19,686 nucleotides of DNA from Gemmatimonadota bacterium (GCA_031127185.1 JARIET010000016.1:1-19686); one strand, 5' to 3'; shown: positions 7,201-16,100, counted from the stretch's first letter. Notes: generated by a model from the letters alone, not told the origin. A program made the numbers and translations.

Positions 7201-8240
7201 ACCACAATCCAGTCGCGCCGGCCCTGCTTGGAGAGGACCTCCATCGTGCGCGCGGTGAGCAATACCATGAAGTCGGTGAGTAGTTGGCGGTCGCGGCCCA
7301 GTACCCGCAGGCCAAGTTCGCGGCAGCGGCCAATCATGTCGCCGAGGACCGTGTCGAGCGTGAACTGATACTCGCCCGTCCATCGCGAGACCACGCGGCG
7401 GATGGCACCGCGATGTTTGCGGAGAAACGCTGCGGCCGACTCGCGGCCGCGGAGGCGGGGGTCGTTTGAGAAGAGGCGGCGGAGATCGTCGTCCCAGGTT
7501 TTGGGGTATTCCACGGAATAGAGTGCGCGACGGTAGGTGTAGTGCTCAAAAAGCGTGAGGGAGAGTTTGCTGAGCGGATCCACGCGACTCCGGGAGCGCA
7601 CCAGTGGCGCGACGTCGGCAAGTTCGCGCATTAGGCGGTCGACATACTGGAGTTTTCGGAGCGCCGGCCAGCCGGCGTATCGCGTGCGCCAATCCGAATG
7701 CGGCTGAAGCCAGACGGCGAACGTCTCGGCGAAGTCTTCGTCCGGATGGCTCTGCGCATACCAGCGACGGAGGTGCTGCACGTACTTCTTGCTGGCCGGA
7801 TTGGGACGGTACGACTCCGGGTACGGTGTGGACGAGCGACCGAAGAGGCGCTGCCACTCGCGGCGACGGTGCAGATCATAGGCGTGTTGCACCGCGTGGC
7901 CGCACTCATGTCGGAGAATTCGCATGCACTCGGCGTGCGTGCCTCCCTCGACCTCGAGCAGCTGGGCGCGCTCCAGACGCATGAGGCGCGGATGGGCGAG
8001 ATAGAACGGAATCGCGATGCCGGGGACGCCGCCCGGAGAGAACCACTCGTCGGAGAGCCAGGCGTGCGGCCGAATGAGCAGGTGTCGTGCGGCGAGTTCC
8101 CGCACCAGCTCTTCGAGACAGCCGGCGAGCCAAGTGCCCTCGATCGTGAGATCGAGATCCTTGAGCCGCAGTTGCAGCAGGCGCTTGGTGGGCCAGCGAG
8201 CCCAGGGCCGCGCGACACGGGTACGACGGGTTCGTGGCAT
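7197..8240 (-). CDS. Putative HExxH zinc metallopeptidase, cytoplasmic
   Basis: The product is 347 residues and I cannot name its family. RHECGHAVQHAYDLHRR contains a complete HExxH zinc motif at H111-E112-C113-G114-H115. A candidate third ligand lies about 55 residues later in DEDFAETFAVWL (E168 or E172), a spacing and sequence seen in gluzincin-type peptidases. The N terminus is basic (MPRTRRTRVARPW) with no signal peptide or membrane segment, so it probably acts in the cytoplasm. The C-terminal half is Arg-rich and helical. It is the first gene of a two-gene operon with the ATP-grasp ligase, and the overlapping ATGA implies coupled translation. A role in trimming a peptide used or made by the ligase is inferred from context only. 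The ATG at 8240 has no clear Shine-Dalgarno; TATAA abuts it. Confidence 0.8.
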   Translation of the reverse strand: MPRTRRTRVARPWARWPTKRLLQLRLKDLDLTIEGTWLAGCLEELVRELAARHLLIRPHAWLSDEWFSPGGVPGIAIPFYLAHPRLMRLERAQLLEVEGGTHAECMRILRHECGHAVQHAYDLHRRREWQRLFGRSSTPYPESYRPNPASKKYVQHLRRWYAQSHPDEDFAETFAVWLQPHSDWRTRYAGWPALRKLQYVDRLMRELADVAPLVRSRSRVDPLSKLSLTLFEHYTYRRALYSVEYPKTWDDDLRRLFSNDPRLRGRESAAAFLRKHRGAIRRVVSRWTGEYQFTLDTVLGDMIGRCRELGLRVLGRDRQLLTDFMVLLTARTMEVLSKQGRRDWIVV

Positions 8241-8325
8241 TTATAGAAGACCAGCGGGGACGATGCGCCGAAGTGTGCGCGGTAGCAAGAGGCAGCCCGC
8301 CGTAGATGGGGAATCGCGCATCCAG

Positions 8326-8331
8326 TAGGAT
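8326..8331 (+). promoter_or_regulatory. Possible -10 element or ribosome binding site of the MFS gene
   Basis: TAGGAT ends six bases before the GTG at 8338. It can be read as a -10 hexamer giving a leaderless mRNA, or as an AGGA ribosome binding site (8327-8330) seven bases from the start. The sequence alone cannot decide, and no good -35 box is visible. Confidence 0.3.
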
Positions 8332-8337
8332 TCGCGG

Positions 8338-9585
8338 GTGAGCTCCCCTGCCAGTCCGTACGCGTCGCTGAAGCTCCCCAACTTCAGGTGGTACGTGCTG
8401 GCCGTGGTGGCAATGACGCTGGCCACGATGATTCAGGGGACGATTGTCGGCTGGCAGGTCTATGAGCTGACGCGCGATCCCCTCTTCCTCGGCCTCATTG
8501 GGCTGGCCGAAGCGCTGCCATTCATTGGAGCGGCGCTGTTTGCCGGTCACTTTGCCGATCGTCACGACCGGCGGACGATCGCGATCGTGGCACTCGTGGT
8601 GGTGTGTGCCAGTGCCGTGGCGCTGTTGGTGCTGCCGTCGATGCTCGCGGATTCTCCGAAACAGCTGGTGCGCGCGATTTTCGGCGTGATTGTCGTCAGC
8701 GGATTTGCGCGGAGCTTTTTGCAACCGGCGCGGCAGGCGTTAGGGAGCGAGGTTGTGCCGCGCGAACTCTTTGCAAACTCGGTTACGTGGCGCAGTGGTG
8801 CGTGGCAACTGGCGGCCGTGATTGGGCCAGCGCTGGGTGGTGGCCTGTACGCCGTTGGCGGCGTGCGGCTGGCGTACGCCGTTGACGCTGCACTCATCAT
8901 TGCGGCGGTGCTGGCGCTGCTGATGGTGAAGCGGACAGTGGCTGCACCGCGTGCAACGGCGGGTCCGATTGGCGAGAGTCTGGCTGCCGGGATTCGTTTT
9001 GTGTTTCAGGAGCGGATTGTCCTTGGCGCGCTCTCGCTCGACCTCTTCTCGGTGCTCTTTGGCGGAGCAGTCGCGCTGCTCCCGATCTATGCCGCCGAGA
9101 TTCTGAATGTTGGACCAACTGGGTTGGGCGTCTTGCGATCTGCGCCGGCCGTCGGGGCGGTGATTACGTCCGCCGTGTTGACGCACGCCAAACCATTCAC
9201 GAGAACAGGACGGGTGTTACTGCAGTCGGTAGCGATCTATGGTCTCACCGTCATCGTGTTCGGCCTGTCCACGCATTTTCTGGTGGCGGTGATCGCGCTC
9301 GCCGTCGGCGGGGCGGCTGATATGGTCAGCGTGTTCATTCGCTCGACGTTGTTGACCACGCGTACGCCTCCCGAGATGCTCGGCCGGGTGATGGCCGTGA
9401 ATGGGATTTTTGTCGGCAGCTCAAACGAAATCGGCGCATTTGAATCGGGTGTGACCGCGGAATGGTTCGGCACGGTGCCCAGCGTCGTACTTGGCGGCGC
9501 GCTCACCCTCGCCGTCGTTGCCGTAATGGCATGGCGCAACCCGACACTGCGCCGACTCGGCGCGATTGACGCGCCCGCCGGTTAG
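8338..9585 (+). CDS. MFS transporter, EntS/MFS_3-like exporter
   Basis: This is a 415-residue inner-membrane protein with about 12 hydrophobic segments. The loop GHFADRHDRRTIAI (70-83) is the MFS GxxxDRxxRR motif between helices 2 and 3. The phrase FLQPARQALGSEVVPRELFANSVTW is typical of the EntS / transmembrane secretion effector branch (MFS_3), which mostly exports small molecules such as siderophores or drugs. Late segments include TPPEMLGRVMAVNG, also typical. The gene diverges from the peptidase-ligase operon with 97 bases between starts, so it could share regulation with it. It ends 14 bases before the convergent transketolase stop. The GTG start is supported by the AGGA/TAGGAT upstream. 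The substrate is unknown. Confidence 0.88.
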   Translation: MSSPASPYASLKLPNFRWYVLAVVAMTLATMIQGTIVGWQVYELTRDPLFLGLIGLAEALPFIGAALFAGHFADRHDRRTIAIVALVVVCASAVALLVLPSMLADSPKQLVRAIFGVIVVSGFARSFLQPARQALGSEVVPRELFANSVTWRSGAWQLAAVIGPALGGGLYAVGGVRLAYAVDAALIIAAVLALLMVKRTVAAPRATAGPIGESLAAGIRFVFQERIVLGALSLDLFSVLFGGAVALLPIYAAEILNVGPTGLGVLRSAPAVGAVITSAVLTHAKPFTRTGRVLLQSVAIYGLTVIVFGLSTHFLVAVIALAVGGAADMVSVFIRSTLLTTRTPPEMLGRVMAVNGIFVGSSNEIGAFESGVTAEWFGTVPSVVLGGALTLAVVAVMAWRNPTLRRLGAIDAPAG

Positions 9586-9599
9586 CGCGGCAGCAGTGC

Positions 9600-11606
9600 T
9601 TACTGCGTGGCCGCGATCGCCTTTTCGGCTGCGGCGACGACCGCGGCAGTGGTGATGCCGTACTCCTGATAGAGGCGTTGGAATGGCGCCGAGGCACCGA
9701 ACTTGTCGATGCCGACGACAGCGCCGGTCGAACCAACGATTCCCTGCCACGACATTGTGTGTGCGGCCTCGACGGCAACGCGAGGCACGCCGGGCGGAAG
9801 CACCGCATCACGATAGGCCTGATCCTGCTGGGCGAAGAGCTCGAGGCTGGGTACGCTTACCACGCTCGTTGGTGTGCGTGCAGCAGCGAGTGTGGCCGCC
9901 GCTTCCACCGCGATCTGCACTTCAGAGCCACTGGCGAGGAGCACCACGCGTGGGTCTCTTGCGGAGACGAGCGTGTATGCGCCGCGCGCAACAAGCGATG
10001 CTGGATTTGCCGCCGCGCGCTCGAAAAGGGTCAGCTTCTGGCGGGTCAGCACGAGCGCGCTGGGGCCAGTGCGGCGCCGAATGGCCACGCGCCAGGCTTC
10101 GGCGGTTTCGGCTGCATCGGCGGGGCGCAGCACCAGCAGGTTCGGGATGCAGCGCAGCGCGGTGAGGTGCTCGACCGGCTGGTGGGTCGGGCCGTCTTCG
10201 CCGAGTCCGATGGAATCGTGCGTAAAGACATAGATCACCTGCCGGCCCATCAGCGCCGCGAGGCGAATCGACGGCCGCATATAGTCGGCGAAGACAAGAA
10301 AGGTGCCACCGTACGGGATGATCCCGCCGTGGAGCGCCATTCCGTTCATCACGCCGCCCATGGCATGCTCGCGGATACCGAAGTACAGGTTGCGGCCACC
10401 CGGGGTTGCCGAGGTCAGTGCCGGTGCGCCCTTGACCGTGGTGAGGTTGGAGCCGGACAGATCGGCGGAACCGCCGATGAGCTCAGGCACTTTTGCGGCG
10501 ATGGCGTTGAGCACAGCCCCTGACGCGGCGCGGCTCGCCACGGCGCCGGTGGCCTGGTCGAACCGCGGTAACGCCGCCTCCCATCCTTGCGGAAGGTCGC
10601 CGTGTGTCCGGCGGCCGAACTCCTTGGCGTCGTCCGCATGCGCCTTGGCGTACTCAATCACGCGGCGGCGCCAGGCATCCTGACTGGCCGCGCCGCGTTC
10701 ACGCGCCGTTCGCCAATGTGCCAGTGCTTCTGCCGGGACGTGGAAAGGCTCGGTCCAGGTCCAGCCGAGTGCCGTCTTGGAGAGTGCAATCTCTTCCTTG
10801 CCAAGCGGCTCGCCGTGTGCCTTTGCGGTATCGACGCGATTGGGGCTGCCGAAACCGATGTGCGAGCGGACGATGATCAGTGATGGGCGATCACTGGCCG
10901 CGCGGGCCTCGGCAATGGCAGCGTCGATGGCGGCGAGGTCATTGACGTCCGCGACGCGCGTGACGTGCCAGCCGTAGGCCGTGAATCGCGCGGCGACATC
11001 GTCCGAACAGGTGAGGTCGGTGGCGCCGTCGATCGTGATTCGGTTGTCATCGAAGAAGCCAATCAGCTTGCCGAGCTTCTGGTGTCCGGCGAACGAGGCA
11101 GCCTCGTGGGAAATCCCTTCCATCAGGTCGCCGTCGCCGGCGATGAACCAGGTGGTGTGGTCCACGACGGTGTGGCCGTCGCGATTGAACGTTGCGGCCA
11201 GCGTGCGTTCGGCGAGCGCAAAGCCAACGGCGTTGGCGACGCCCTGTCCGAGCGGGCCCGTAGTTGTTTCGACTCCCGGCGTGTGCCCGACCTCCGGATG
11301 GCCGGGGGTCTTGCTCCCCCACTGGCGGAAGTTCTTGATGTCGTCGAGTGAGAGGTCGTAGCCGGAGAGATGCAGCGATGCGTACAGCAGCATTGACGCG
11401 TGACCAGCAGAGAGCACGAACCGGTCGCGGTCGGGCCAGGCGGGGTCGGCCGGGTTGTGTTTCAGGTGCCGCGTGTAGAGCGCGTAGGCCAGCGGGGCGA
11501 GCGCCATTGGCGTGCCCGGGTGGCCAGACTCCGCGGCCTGCACCGCATCCATCGCGAGCGTTCGAACCGTGTTGATAGCGAGAAGTTCGAGGTCGGCGTG
11601 AGACAC
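9600..11606 (-). CDS. tkt: Transketolase
   Basis: The 668-residue TPP enzyme moves two-carbon ketol units between sugar phosphates in the pentose phosphate pathway. The N-terminal [13 protein letters not shown] holds H29. The TPP/Mg motif starts at [13 protein letters not shown] and ends in [23 protein letters not shown] carries the catalytic glutamate of the pyrimidine domain. [20 protein letters not shown] carries substrate-binding residues. The C-terminal domain begins near [13 protein letters not shown]. The full length is normal for bacterial transketolases. The frame stays open for 178 more codons upstream, but the protein homology begins at [14 protein letters not shown], so the GTG at 11606 is chosen. 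The extra stretch lies antisense to the next gene. It is divergent from the HEAT-like gene. Certainty of function is very high; the start has no strong Shine-Dalgarno. Confidence 0.96.
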   Translation of the reverse strand: MSHADLELLAINTVRTLAMDAVQAAESGHPGTPMALAPLAYALYTRHLKHNPADPAWPDRDRFVLSAGHASMLLYASLHLSGYDLSLDDIKNFRQWGSKTPGHPEVGHTPGVETTTGPLGQGVANAVGFALAERTLAATFNRDGHTVVDHTTWFIAGDGDLMEGISHEAASFAGHQKLGKLIGFFDDNRITIDGATDLTCSDDVAARFTAYGWHVTRVADVNDLAAIDAAIAEARAASDRPSLIIVRSHIGFGSPNRVDTAKAHGEPLGKEEIALSKTALGWTWTEPFHVPAEALAHWRTARERGAASQDAWRRRVIEYAKAHADDAKEFGRRTHGDLPQGWEAALPRFDQATGAVASRAASGAVLNAIAAKVPELIGGSADLSGSNLTTVKGAPALTSATPGGRNLYFGIREHAMGGVMNGMALHGGIIPYGGTFLVFADYMRPSIRLAALMGRQVIYVFTHDSIGLGEDGPTHQPVEHLTALRCIPNLLVLRPADAAETAEAWRVAIRRRTGPSALVLTRQKLTLFERAAANPASLVARGAYTLVSARDPRVVLLASGSEVQIAVEAAATLAAARTPTSVVSVPSLELFAQQDQAYRDAVLPPGVPRVAVEAAHTMSWQGIVGSTGAVVGIDKFGASAPFQRLYQEYGITTAAVVAAAEKAIAATQ

Positions 11607-11665
11607 GGTGCGGTTCAAGAAGGACAAGTGTGACGTACAGAGCGGCGGACTCGCGAAAAATAGCG

Positions 11666-11681
11666 TGGCACACGAGGTGCC
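11666..11681. promoter_or_regulatory. GGCAC-N5-GTGCC palindrome, also a sigma-54-like -24/-12 match
   Basis: A perfect inverted repeat, GGCAC (11667-11671) and GTGCC (11677-11681), lies in the tkt / HEAT-gene divergent gap. With the preceding T it reads TGGCAC-N5-GTGC. This keeps the invariant GG and GC of sigma-54 promoters at the correct spacing. It also overlaps where a -35 box for the downstream TATAAT would be, so it could be an operator instead. Confidence 0.35.
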
Positions 11682-11699
11682 GCCGACGGGCTCCGCATC

Positions 11700-11705
11700 T
11701 ATAAT
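11700..11705 (+). promoter_or_regulatory. Consensus -10 element (TATAAT) of the HEAT/HD-GYP operon
   Basis: A perfect TATAAT ends six bases before the ATG at 11712. Transcription would then begin at or next to the start codon, giving a leaderless mRNA. No Shine-Dalgarno fits between the box and the ATG. No clear -35 box is seen; the palindrome at 11667-11681 covers that region. Confidence 0.55.
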
Positions 11706-11711
11706 TGCGGG

Positions 11712-13787
11712 ATGACCAGCCCCGTGACCGGGCAAGAGACTTCCACCGCGCTTTCGCGTGAACTGTCGGATTTCCTGATCGAACTTTCGATCGGGCTCCA
11801 CAAGAACGCGATTTACCCGCCGGGGCACCCCCTGCTGGAAGGGGCGACTACGGGGCTCGCTCGGCGACTCGAAACGCTCCTGGCCAAGCGCGCGTCCCTC
11901 TCGCTCGGCGTGGCCCGTCAGCAGCTGATCATCGAAGGCGTTGCGACGGACGAAAACAACCCCGTACTGCGCGACCTGGCTGCACGCTTGCACCGGCATC
12001 ACCTGGGTGCGGTGAAGTTCCTGCAGGGCGTCACCGGAGACGAAGTGGCCGACGCGCTTGCGACGGTGGCCGTGGATATCGGCCGTCGCGGCAAGCCGCT
12101 TGGGCTCGAAGGGCCCGACGTGCTGCAGAAGTGGGAACATGTTCGGCTATTCCCGCTGACCTTTGAGCAGCTGCAGTTGCTCGACGAGGACCCGGACGAA
12201 GCCAAGGGCGATTCCATGCGCGGCGACAAGAGCCGTGCCGCGCAGTTGTGGATTGGACTGGCGCGCGCTGCCGTGGCGGCCAATGCCGACGACGATGACG
12301 ACAAGACGGAGTCGACCGACCCGGTGCTCGTTGCAAAGGCGATTGACGAGCACAAGAAGGATGCGGCCTACGACCAGGTGGTCGTGGGATATCTGCTGCA
12401 AATCGCGCAGGAACTGAAGGGAAAGGGCGGCAAAGATGCGGCCGCGCTGCAAAAGCGCATCTCGCGCCTGGTGGCGACACTGCAGCCGGACACGCTGTCG
12501 CGCCTGCTCAAGATGGGTGGCGATGCGCGGCAGCGAAAACAGTTTGTGCTCGATGCCACGCAGGGGATGGCCGTGGACGCGGTCGTGGAACTCGTGCAGG
12601 CAGCCGCCGACACGTCGGGCCAGAACGTCTCGCACTCACTCGTGCGGATGCTGTCCAAGCTTGCGGTGCACGCTGACGAGGGCGCGCCGCTGGGTCGTGC
12701 AGCCGCCGACGGCGCGCTGCGCGACTCGGTGCACAAGATGATCTCGAACTGGACGCTGGACGATCCGAATCCTGACGGCTATCGCCGGGCGCTTGAAAAA
12801 ATGGCCATGGCTACGCCGGAGTTTCAGACCAGCGACGATGTGTATCCGTGCGAACCCGAGCGACTGCTGGCCATGGGCATCGAGATCGAGATGCTGGGCG
12901 ACCCTGTCTGGAGGGCGCTGGCCGCACTATCGGCTGCGGACAATGTGAAACCGCTCCTCGACCTCCTTGAACACGCACCCGAGGGGTGGATGCGGGACAC
13001 CCTTTGGCGGTACACCGCGTCGCCCGATGTGCTGCAGCGGCAGCTGCAGCAAAATCCGATTGACGTGGACGCGGTCGAGCGGCTGGTGACACGCATGGGA
13101 ATCGCGGCGATTCCACCGTTGCTGGATGCGCTCGAGGTGGCAGACGAGCGGCAAGCGGCGTCCTTCATTGACCTGATCGTGGCCATGGGACGCGACGCGA
13201 GCCCCGTCGTCGCCGGGCACCTCGAAGGCTCGCGCGCCACGCAGCAACGCCTCATGCTCTCGATCATCAGCAAGATCGGGGAGCCGCCCGAAGGTTTTTC
13301 GTTCAGTACATATGCGCAGCATGCCGAATCGGCGGTTCGGCGCGAAGCGTATCGCGCGCTCATCCGGATTCCGGCCGAGCGCGATGATGCGATTGCCGCC
13401 GCACTTGGCGATCCGGATGAACGCATTGTGCGCCTGGCGCTTGGTGCCGCGATGGCCAACTGCCCGCCGCGCGCGGCGCGCGTGCTCATGGATCGCGCCG
13501 ACGACACCACGTTGTCGGAAGAACTTCGCGCACTCGGCATCCGCGCTGCCTCGTCATTCAAGGCACCCGAGATATTGGCGTTCCTCCTGGCGCGAACCAC
13601 CAGCAAGCGCCGGTTTCTGCGCCGGCATGCCCTGGCCGATGCCACACCAGAGATGCTCGCGGCGTTGTCCGGGCTGGCGATGCACTGGACCACCGATGCC
13701 GGCGCGCAGGACGTGCTCGCGGTGGCCGCGAAGAGCAGCGACAAGGAGATTCGCGACGCGGCGGGTCGCCGGGGAGGGTCAGCGTGA
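11712..13787 (+). CDS. HEAT-like repeat protein with N-terminal domain shared with the adjacent HD-GYP protein
   Basis: The product is 691 residues with no signal peptide or membrane segment, so it is probably cytoplasmic. Residues about 15-125 form a domain with the signature AIYPPGHP (33-40) and ending in [16 protein letters not shown]. The same pattern appears at the N terminus of the following HD-GYP protein. An acidic patch ([13 protein letters not shown], about 195-207) separates it from a long helical solenoid. That solenoid shows repeated HEAT-like helix pairs, for example [32 protein letters not shown] and [13 protein letters not shown]. Such repeats usually mediate protein binding. 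No catalytic motif is seen. The GTGA overlap with the next gene implies coupled translation and probably a partnership. A scaffold or regulator of the HD-GYP enzyme is my inference. Confidence 0.75.
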   Translation: MTSPVTGQETSTALSRELSDFLIELSIGLHKNAIYPPGHPLLEGATTGLARRLETLLAKRASLSLGVARQQLIIEGVATDENNPVLRDLAARLHRHHLGAVKFLQGVTGDEVADALATVAVDIGRRGKPLGLEGPDVLQKWEHVRLFPLTFEQLQLLDEDPDEAKGDSMRGDKSRAAQLWIGLARAAVAANADDDDDKTESTDPVLVAKAIDEHKKDAAYDQVVVGYLLQIAQELKGKGGKDAAALQKRISRLVATLQPDTLSRLLKMGGDARQRKQFVLDATQGMAVDAVVELVQAAADTSGQNVSHSLVRMLSKLAVHADEGAPLGRAAADGALRDSVHKMISNWTLDDPNPDGYRRALEKMAMATPEFQTSDDVYPCEPERLLAMGIEIEMLGDPVWRALAALSAADNVKPLLDLLEHAPEGWMRDTLWRYTASPDVLQRQLQQNPIDVDAVERLVTRMGIAAIPPLLDALEVADERQAASFIDLIVAMGRDASPVVAGHLEGSRATQQRLMLSIISKIGEPPEGFSFSTYAQHAESAVRREAYRALIRIPAERDDAIAAALGDPDERIVRLALGAAMANCPPRAARVLMDRADDTTLSEELRALGIRAASSFKAPEILAFLLARTTSKRRFLRRHALADATPEMLAALSGLAMHWTTDAGAQDVLAVAAKSSDKEIRDAAGRRGGSA
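13771..13778 (+). promoter_or_regulatory. Ribosome binding site of the HD-GYP gene
   Basis: GGGGAGGG lies inside the 3' end of the HEAT-like gene, five bases before the GTG at 13784. It decides the start at the GTGA overlap. Confidence 0.75.
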
Positions 13788-15133
13788 GCGCGGATGCTGC
13801 CAAATTTCTCAACGCGTTTGCGCAATCGCTCGCCACGATGGCGTTGTATACCGACAAGCATCCTGCACGCGAACGTGCGATCGATCATTCCTTTGAGCAG
13901 CTGAAACGCCTGCAGGAAACGAACCCGACGCCGCAGTTCTCATTCCTCGGGCTGGACGTGATCTACGGGCAAGTGGCGCTGCGCGAACTGAAGGACTGGG
14001 ACTGGGGGCTCCGGCTCGCCAATGCCGGCGTGCAGCGCCTGGAGTTTCCGCCCACCGTCACGCGGGATGAATACGAGGGTTTTCTCGACGATGTGCTGGG
14101 ACGCATCTCCCTGGTGGCGGCGGAGTCGTCCACGCGCAGCCCGGAACGGCGTTCGACGATCAAGTTTGGCGCCATCGGCGTTCGTGGCAGTGACCAGAAG
14201 CTCGAAGATCTCCTCCCGACCGCCACGATTGCGTATTCACTGAGCGAGGAAGCGGACACCATTCGCTGGTTGCACGACGAAGTGGAGATGACCGGCGAGT
14301 TGCCACTGCTCGAAGCCGAGAGCGTTGTGCGCTCGCTCTCGGTGGCGATGCACGGTGACCGGGACATCGTGATCCCGCTCCTGCAGTTGAAGGAGTTCGA
14401 CCAGTACACGACCACGCACTCCCTGAACGTGAGCGTGCTGGCCATGGCGCTTGCCGAGTTCATCGGGCTGGGCGGCAAGGACGTGCGCGCCTTTGGCGTG
14501 GCGGGGCTGCTGCACGACCTGGGAAAAGTGCGCATTCCCAAGGAAGTGCTCACCAAGCCCGGGAAGTTGACGGATGATGAATGGAAGATCATGCGGCGTC
14601 ATCCGGTGGACGGCGCCAGGATCATCTACGAGAGTGATCGTCAGCTCGACCTCGCTTCGGCGGTGGCTTACGAGCACCATATCATGATTGATGGCGGCGG
14701 GTATCCGTCGCGCCATTTTCGGCGCCAGCCTCACAAAGCGAGCAAGCTGGTGCACATCTGCGATGTGTACGACGCACTGCGCACGCACCGACCGTATCGG
14801 CCGGCAATGGAACCCGAGGCAGTGCTGGCGCAGTTAGAGCGCGGCTCAGGCCCGGACTTCGACGCCGAGTTGACGACCGCGTTCCTGCAAATGATGCGGC
14901 AGTGGGAGCGTCGGTTGGCGGTGGTGGACGACAAGACGCCGCTTCCCAGCATGGCCGGTCCGGCGCAAAACGCCGTGGATCAGGCCGTGGCCGCGGCGAA
15001 AAAGGCTATCGCCGACGGGGTTGCTGCGCGCGCGTCAATGCCGGTTCAGGTGGTGGCGGCTGTGGAGGCGCCCGCGCCGTTGGCTACGAAGGGCCTTGAG
15101 GACAGTGCCGCCGACCCCAAGCCCGCCCAGTAG
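13784..15133 (+). CDS. HD-GYP domain protein, predicted cyclic-di-nucleotide phosphodiesterase
   Basis: The product is 449 residues and cytoplasmic. Residues 1-130 repeat the N-terminal domain of the upstream HEAT-like protein (ALYTDKHP at 20-26, LEFPPTVTRDEYEGFL). The HD-GYP domain spans about 190-355. It has H212, the HD pair H244-D245 in LLHDLGK, H273 in RRHP, H298-H299, GYP at 306-308 and D327 in CDVYDAL. All metal ligands expected of an active enzyme are present. The usual HHExxDGxGYP reads HHIMIDGGGYP, so E is I300, a variant I recall in other HD-GYP groups. HD-GYP proteins typically hydrolyse cyclic di-GMP. The last 80 residues are Ala/Pro-rich and low in complexity. The 3' end overlaps the convergent membrane-protein gene by 99 bases. 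There is no receiver domain; input probably comes through the N-terminal domain. Confidence 0.9.
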   Translation: MSADAAKFLNAFAQSLATMALYTDKHPARERAIDHSFEQLKRLQETNPTPQFSFLGLDVIYGQVALRELKDWDWGLRLANAGVQRLEFPPTVTRDEYEGFLDDVLGRISLVAAESSTRSPERRSTIKFGAIGVRGSDQKLEDLLPTATIAYSLSEEADTIRWLHDEVEMTGELPLLEAESVVRSLSVAMHGDRDIVIPLLQLKEFDQYTTTHSLNVSVLAMALAEFIGLGGKDVRAFGVAGLLHDLGKVRIPKEVLTKPGKLTDDEWKIMRRHPVDGARIIYESDRQLDLASAVAYEHHIMIDGGGYPSRHFRRQPHKASKLVHICDVYDALRTHRPYRPAMEPEAVLAQLERGSGPDFDAELTTAFLQMMRQWERRLAVVDDKTPLPSMAGPAQNAVDQAVAAAKKAIADGVAARASMPVQVVAAVEAPAPLATKGLEDSAADPKPAQ

Positions 15134-16060
15134 CACGTAGAGGTAGAAGCTGTAGAAGCGCCACCAGAGCAATGCCCCGCCAAGGACTGCGGGCGTCATC
15201 GTGCTCCCGTACGCGTACTGAAACGCGAACTCCACGGCTCCGCCGCCTCCCGGTGCTGGTGCCACGGCTCCGCCGTAAAGGAACACGAGAGGCCAAAGGA
15301 CCAGCGATGCGATCGGCAAGCTGGGGTCGAGCGCGAGCGCGATGATGGGGAGCACGGCCAGACGCAGCGCCACGTGCGCAACCGAGGCGATGAACGCACC
15401 GACCATGGGACCGACCGCGGCATGGCGCAGTGCCTTGAGGTTGACGCGCAGGGCACGAAGCGCCCGCTGCACGGCACGCCAACGCCCCGCGTGCAGTCCG
15501 ATTGCCGGGGCCCATCGCGGTGGAGGACCCTTGGTGTGATTGTGGGCCATGGAATACGCGATGGCGCCGGCGACCAGCACGATGATGGCATATCCACCGA
15601 TAAGAGCGGTCATCAAGCCAAGGACACTGCCTTGATCGCGGTAGATGACCAGAAAGACCGCGCAGAGCACGACGAGCGACCACGTCTCAAGGAGTAGTTC
15701 GGTGAACAGGATGAGCAGCGACGGCGCCGGAGCGACACCGTCTTCGGCAAGGACCAGGAAACGTGCCGGCTCCGCGCCGGAACGTGCCGGGGTGATGGAG
15801 GCCGCAAAGTCGCCCCCGAGGCACACCCGCAGCGACGTGCCAAACTTGAGGGGAATGCGAAGGGCCGCAGCGCTCCAATGGATCTTCACTGCGCGTGTCC
15901 CGATCTCCAGGAAGACGACGAGGAGTGCAAGCAGGTGCGCCCAGACGGGAAGCACGGGGTGCGGGCCCGGCTGCGAAAAGCCCGACCGGAGGACATACGC
16001 TGTGACTCCCGTCGTTACGCTGAACGAAAGGATGAGCAGCACCCAGCGAAAGGGGCTCAC
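15035..16060 (-). CDS. LPG-synthase/UPF0104-type integral membrane protein
   Basis: The 341-residue protein has about eight or nine hydrophobic helices. It resembles the transmembrane flippase-like part of lysylphosphatidylglycerol synthases (MprF) and the UPF0104 family, which lack the aminoacyl-transfer domain. Two conserved spots are visible: SITPARSGAEPARFLVLAEDG near residues 89-109, and APAPGGGGAVEFAF near 270-283, matching the family's PGGxGxxE. Family members have been tied to lipid or glycolipid handling; the substrate here is unknown. The chosen start is GTG at 16060, with only weak ribosome-binding sequence upstream. The last 33 codons (basic tail RSQRRGRLHSRHHLNRH) lie antisense to the HD-GYP gene end. 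It is divergent from the secreted repeat protein gene. Confidence 0.82.
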   Translation of the reverse strand: MSPFRWVLLILSFSVTTGVTAYVLRSGFSQPGPHPVLPVWAHLLALLVVFLEIGTRAVKIHWSAAALRIPLKFGTSLRVCLGGDFAASITPARSGAEPARFLVLAEDGVAPAPSLLILFTELLLETWSLVVLCAVFLVIYRDQGSVLGLMTALIGGYAIIVLVAGAIAYSMAHNHTKGPPPRWAPAIGLHAGRWRAVQRALRALRVNLKALRHAAVGPMVGAFIASVAHVALRLAVLPIIALALDPSLPIASLVLWPLVFLYGGAVAPAPGGGGAVEFAFQYAYGSTMTPAVLGGALLWWRFYSFYLYVLLGGLGVGGTVLKALRSQRRGRLHSRHHLNRH

Positions 16061-16100
16061 GCGCGCGCCGGCTGGAGCGACATTCTGGGGGGAGCCGGGT

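Noticed and set aside
7201..7383. An upstream extension of the ATP-grasp ligase
   Set aside because: It would lie inside the peptidase gene. The protein homology starts at MKKLRVLALMHP (7200), which forms a classic ATGA overlap.
11607..12140. A 178-codon N-terminal extension of transketolase in the same open frame
   Set aside because: It is antisense to the start of the HEAT-like gene, shows no transketolase homology, and the normal family length begins at the GTG at 11606.
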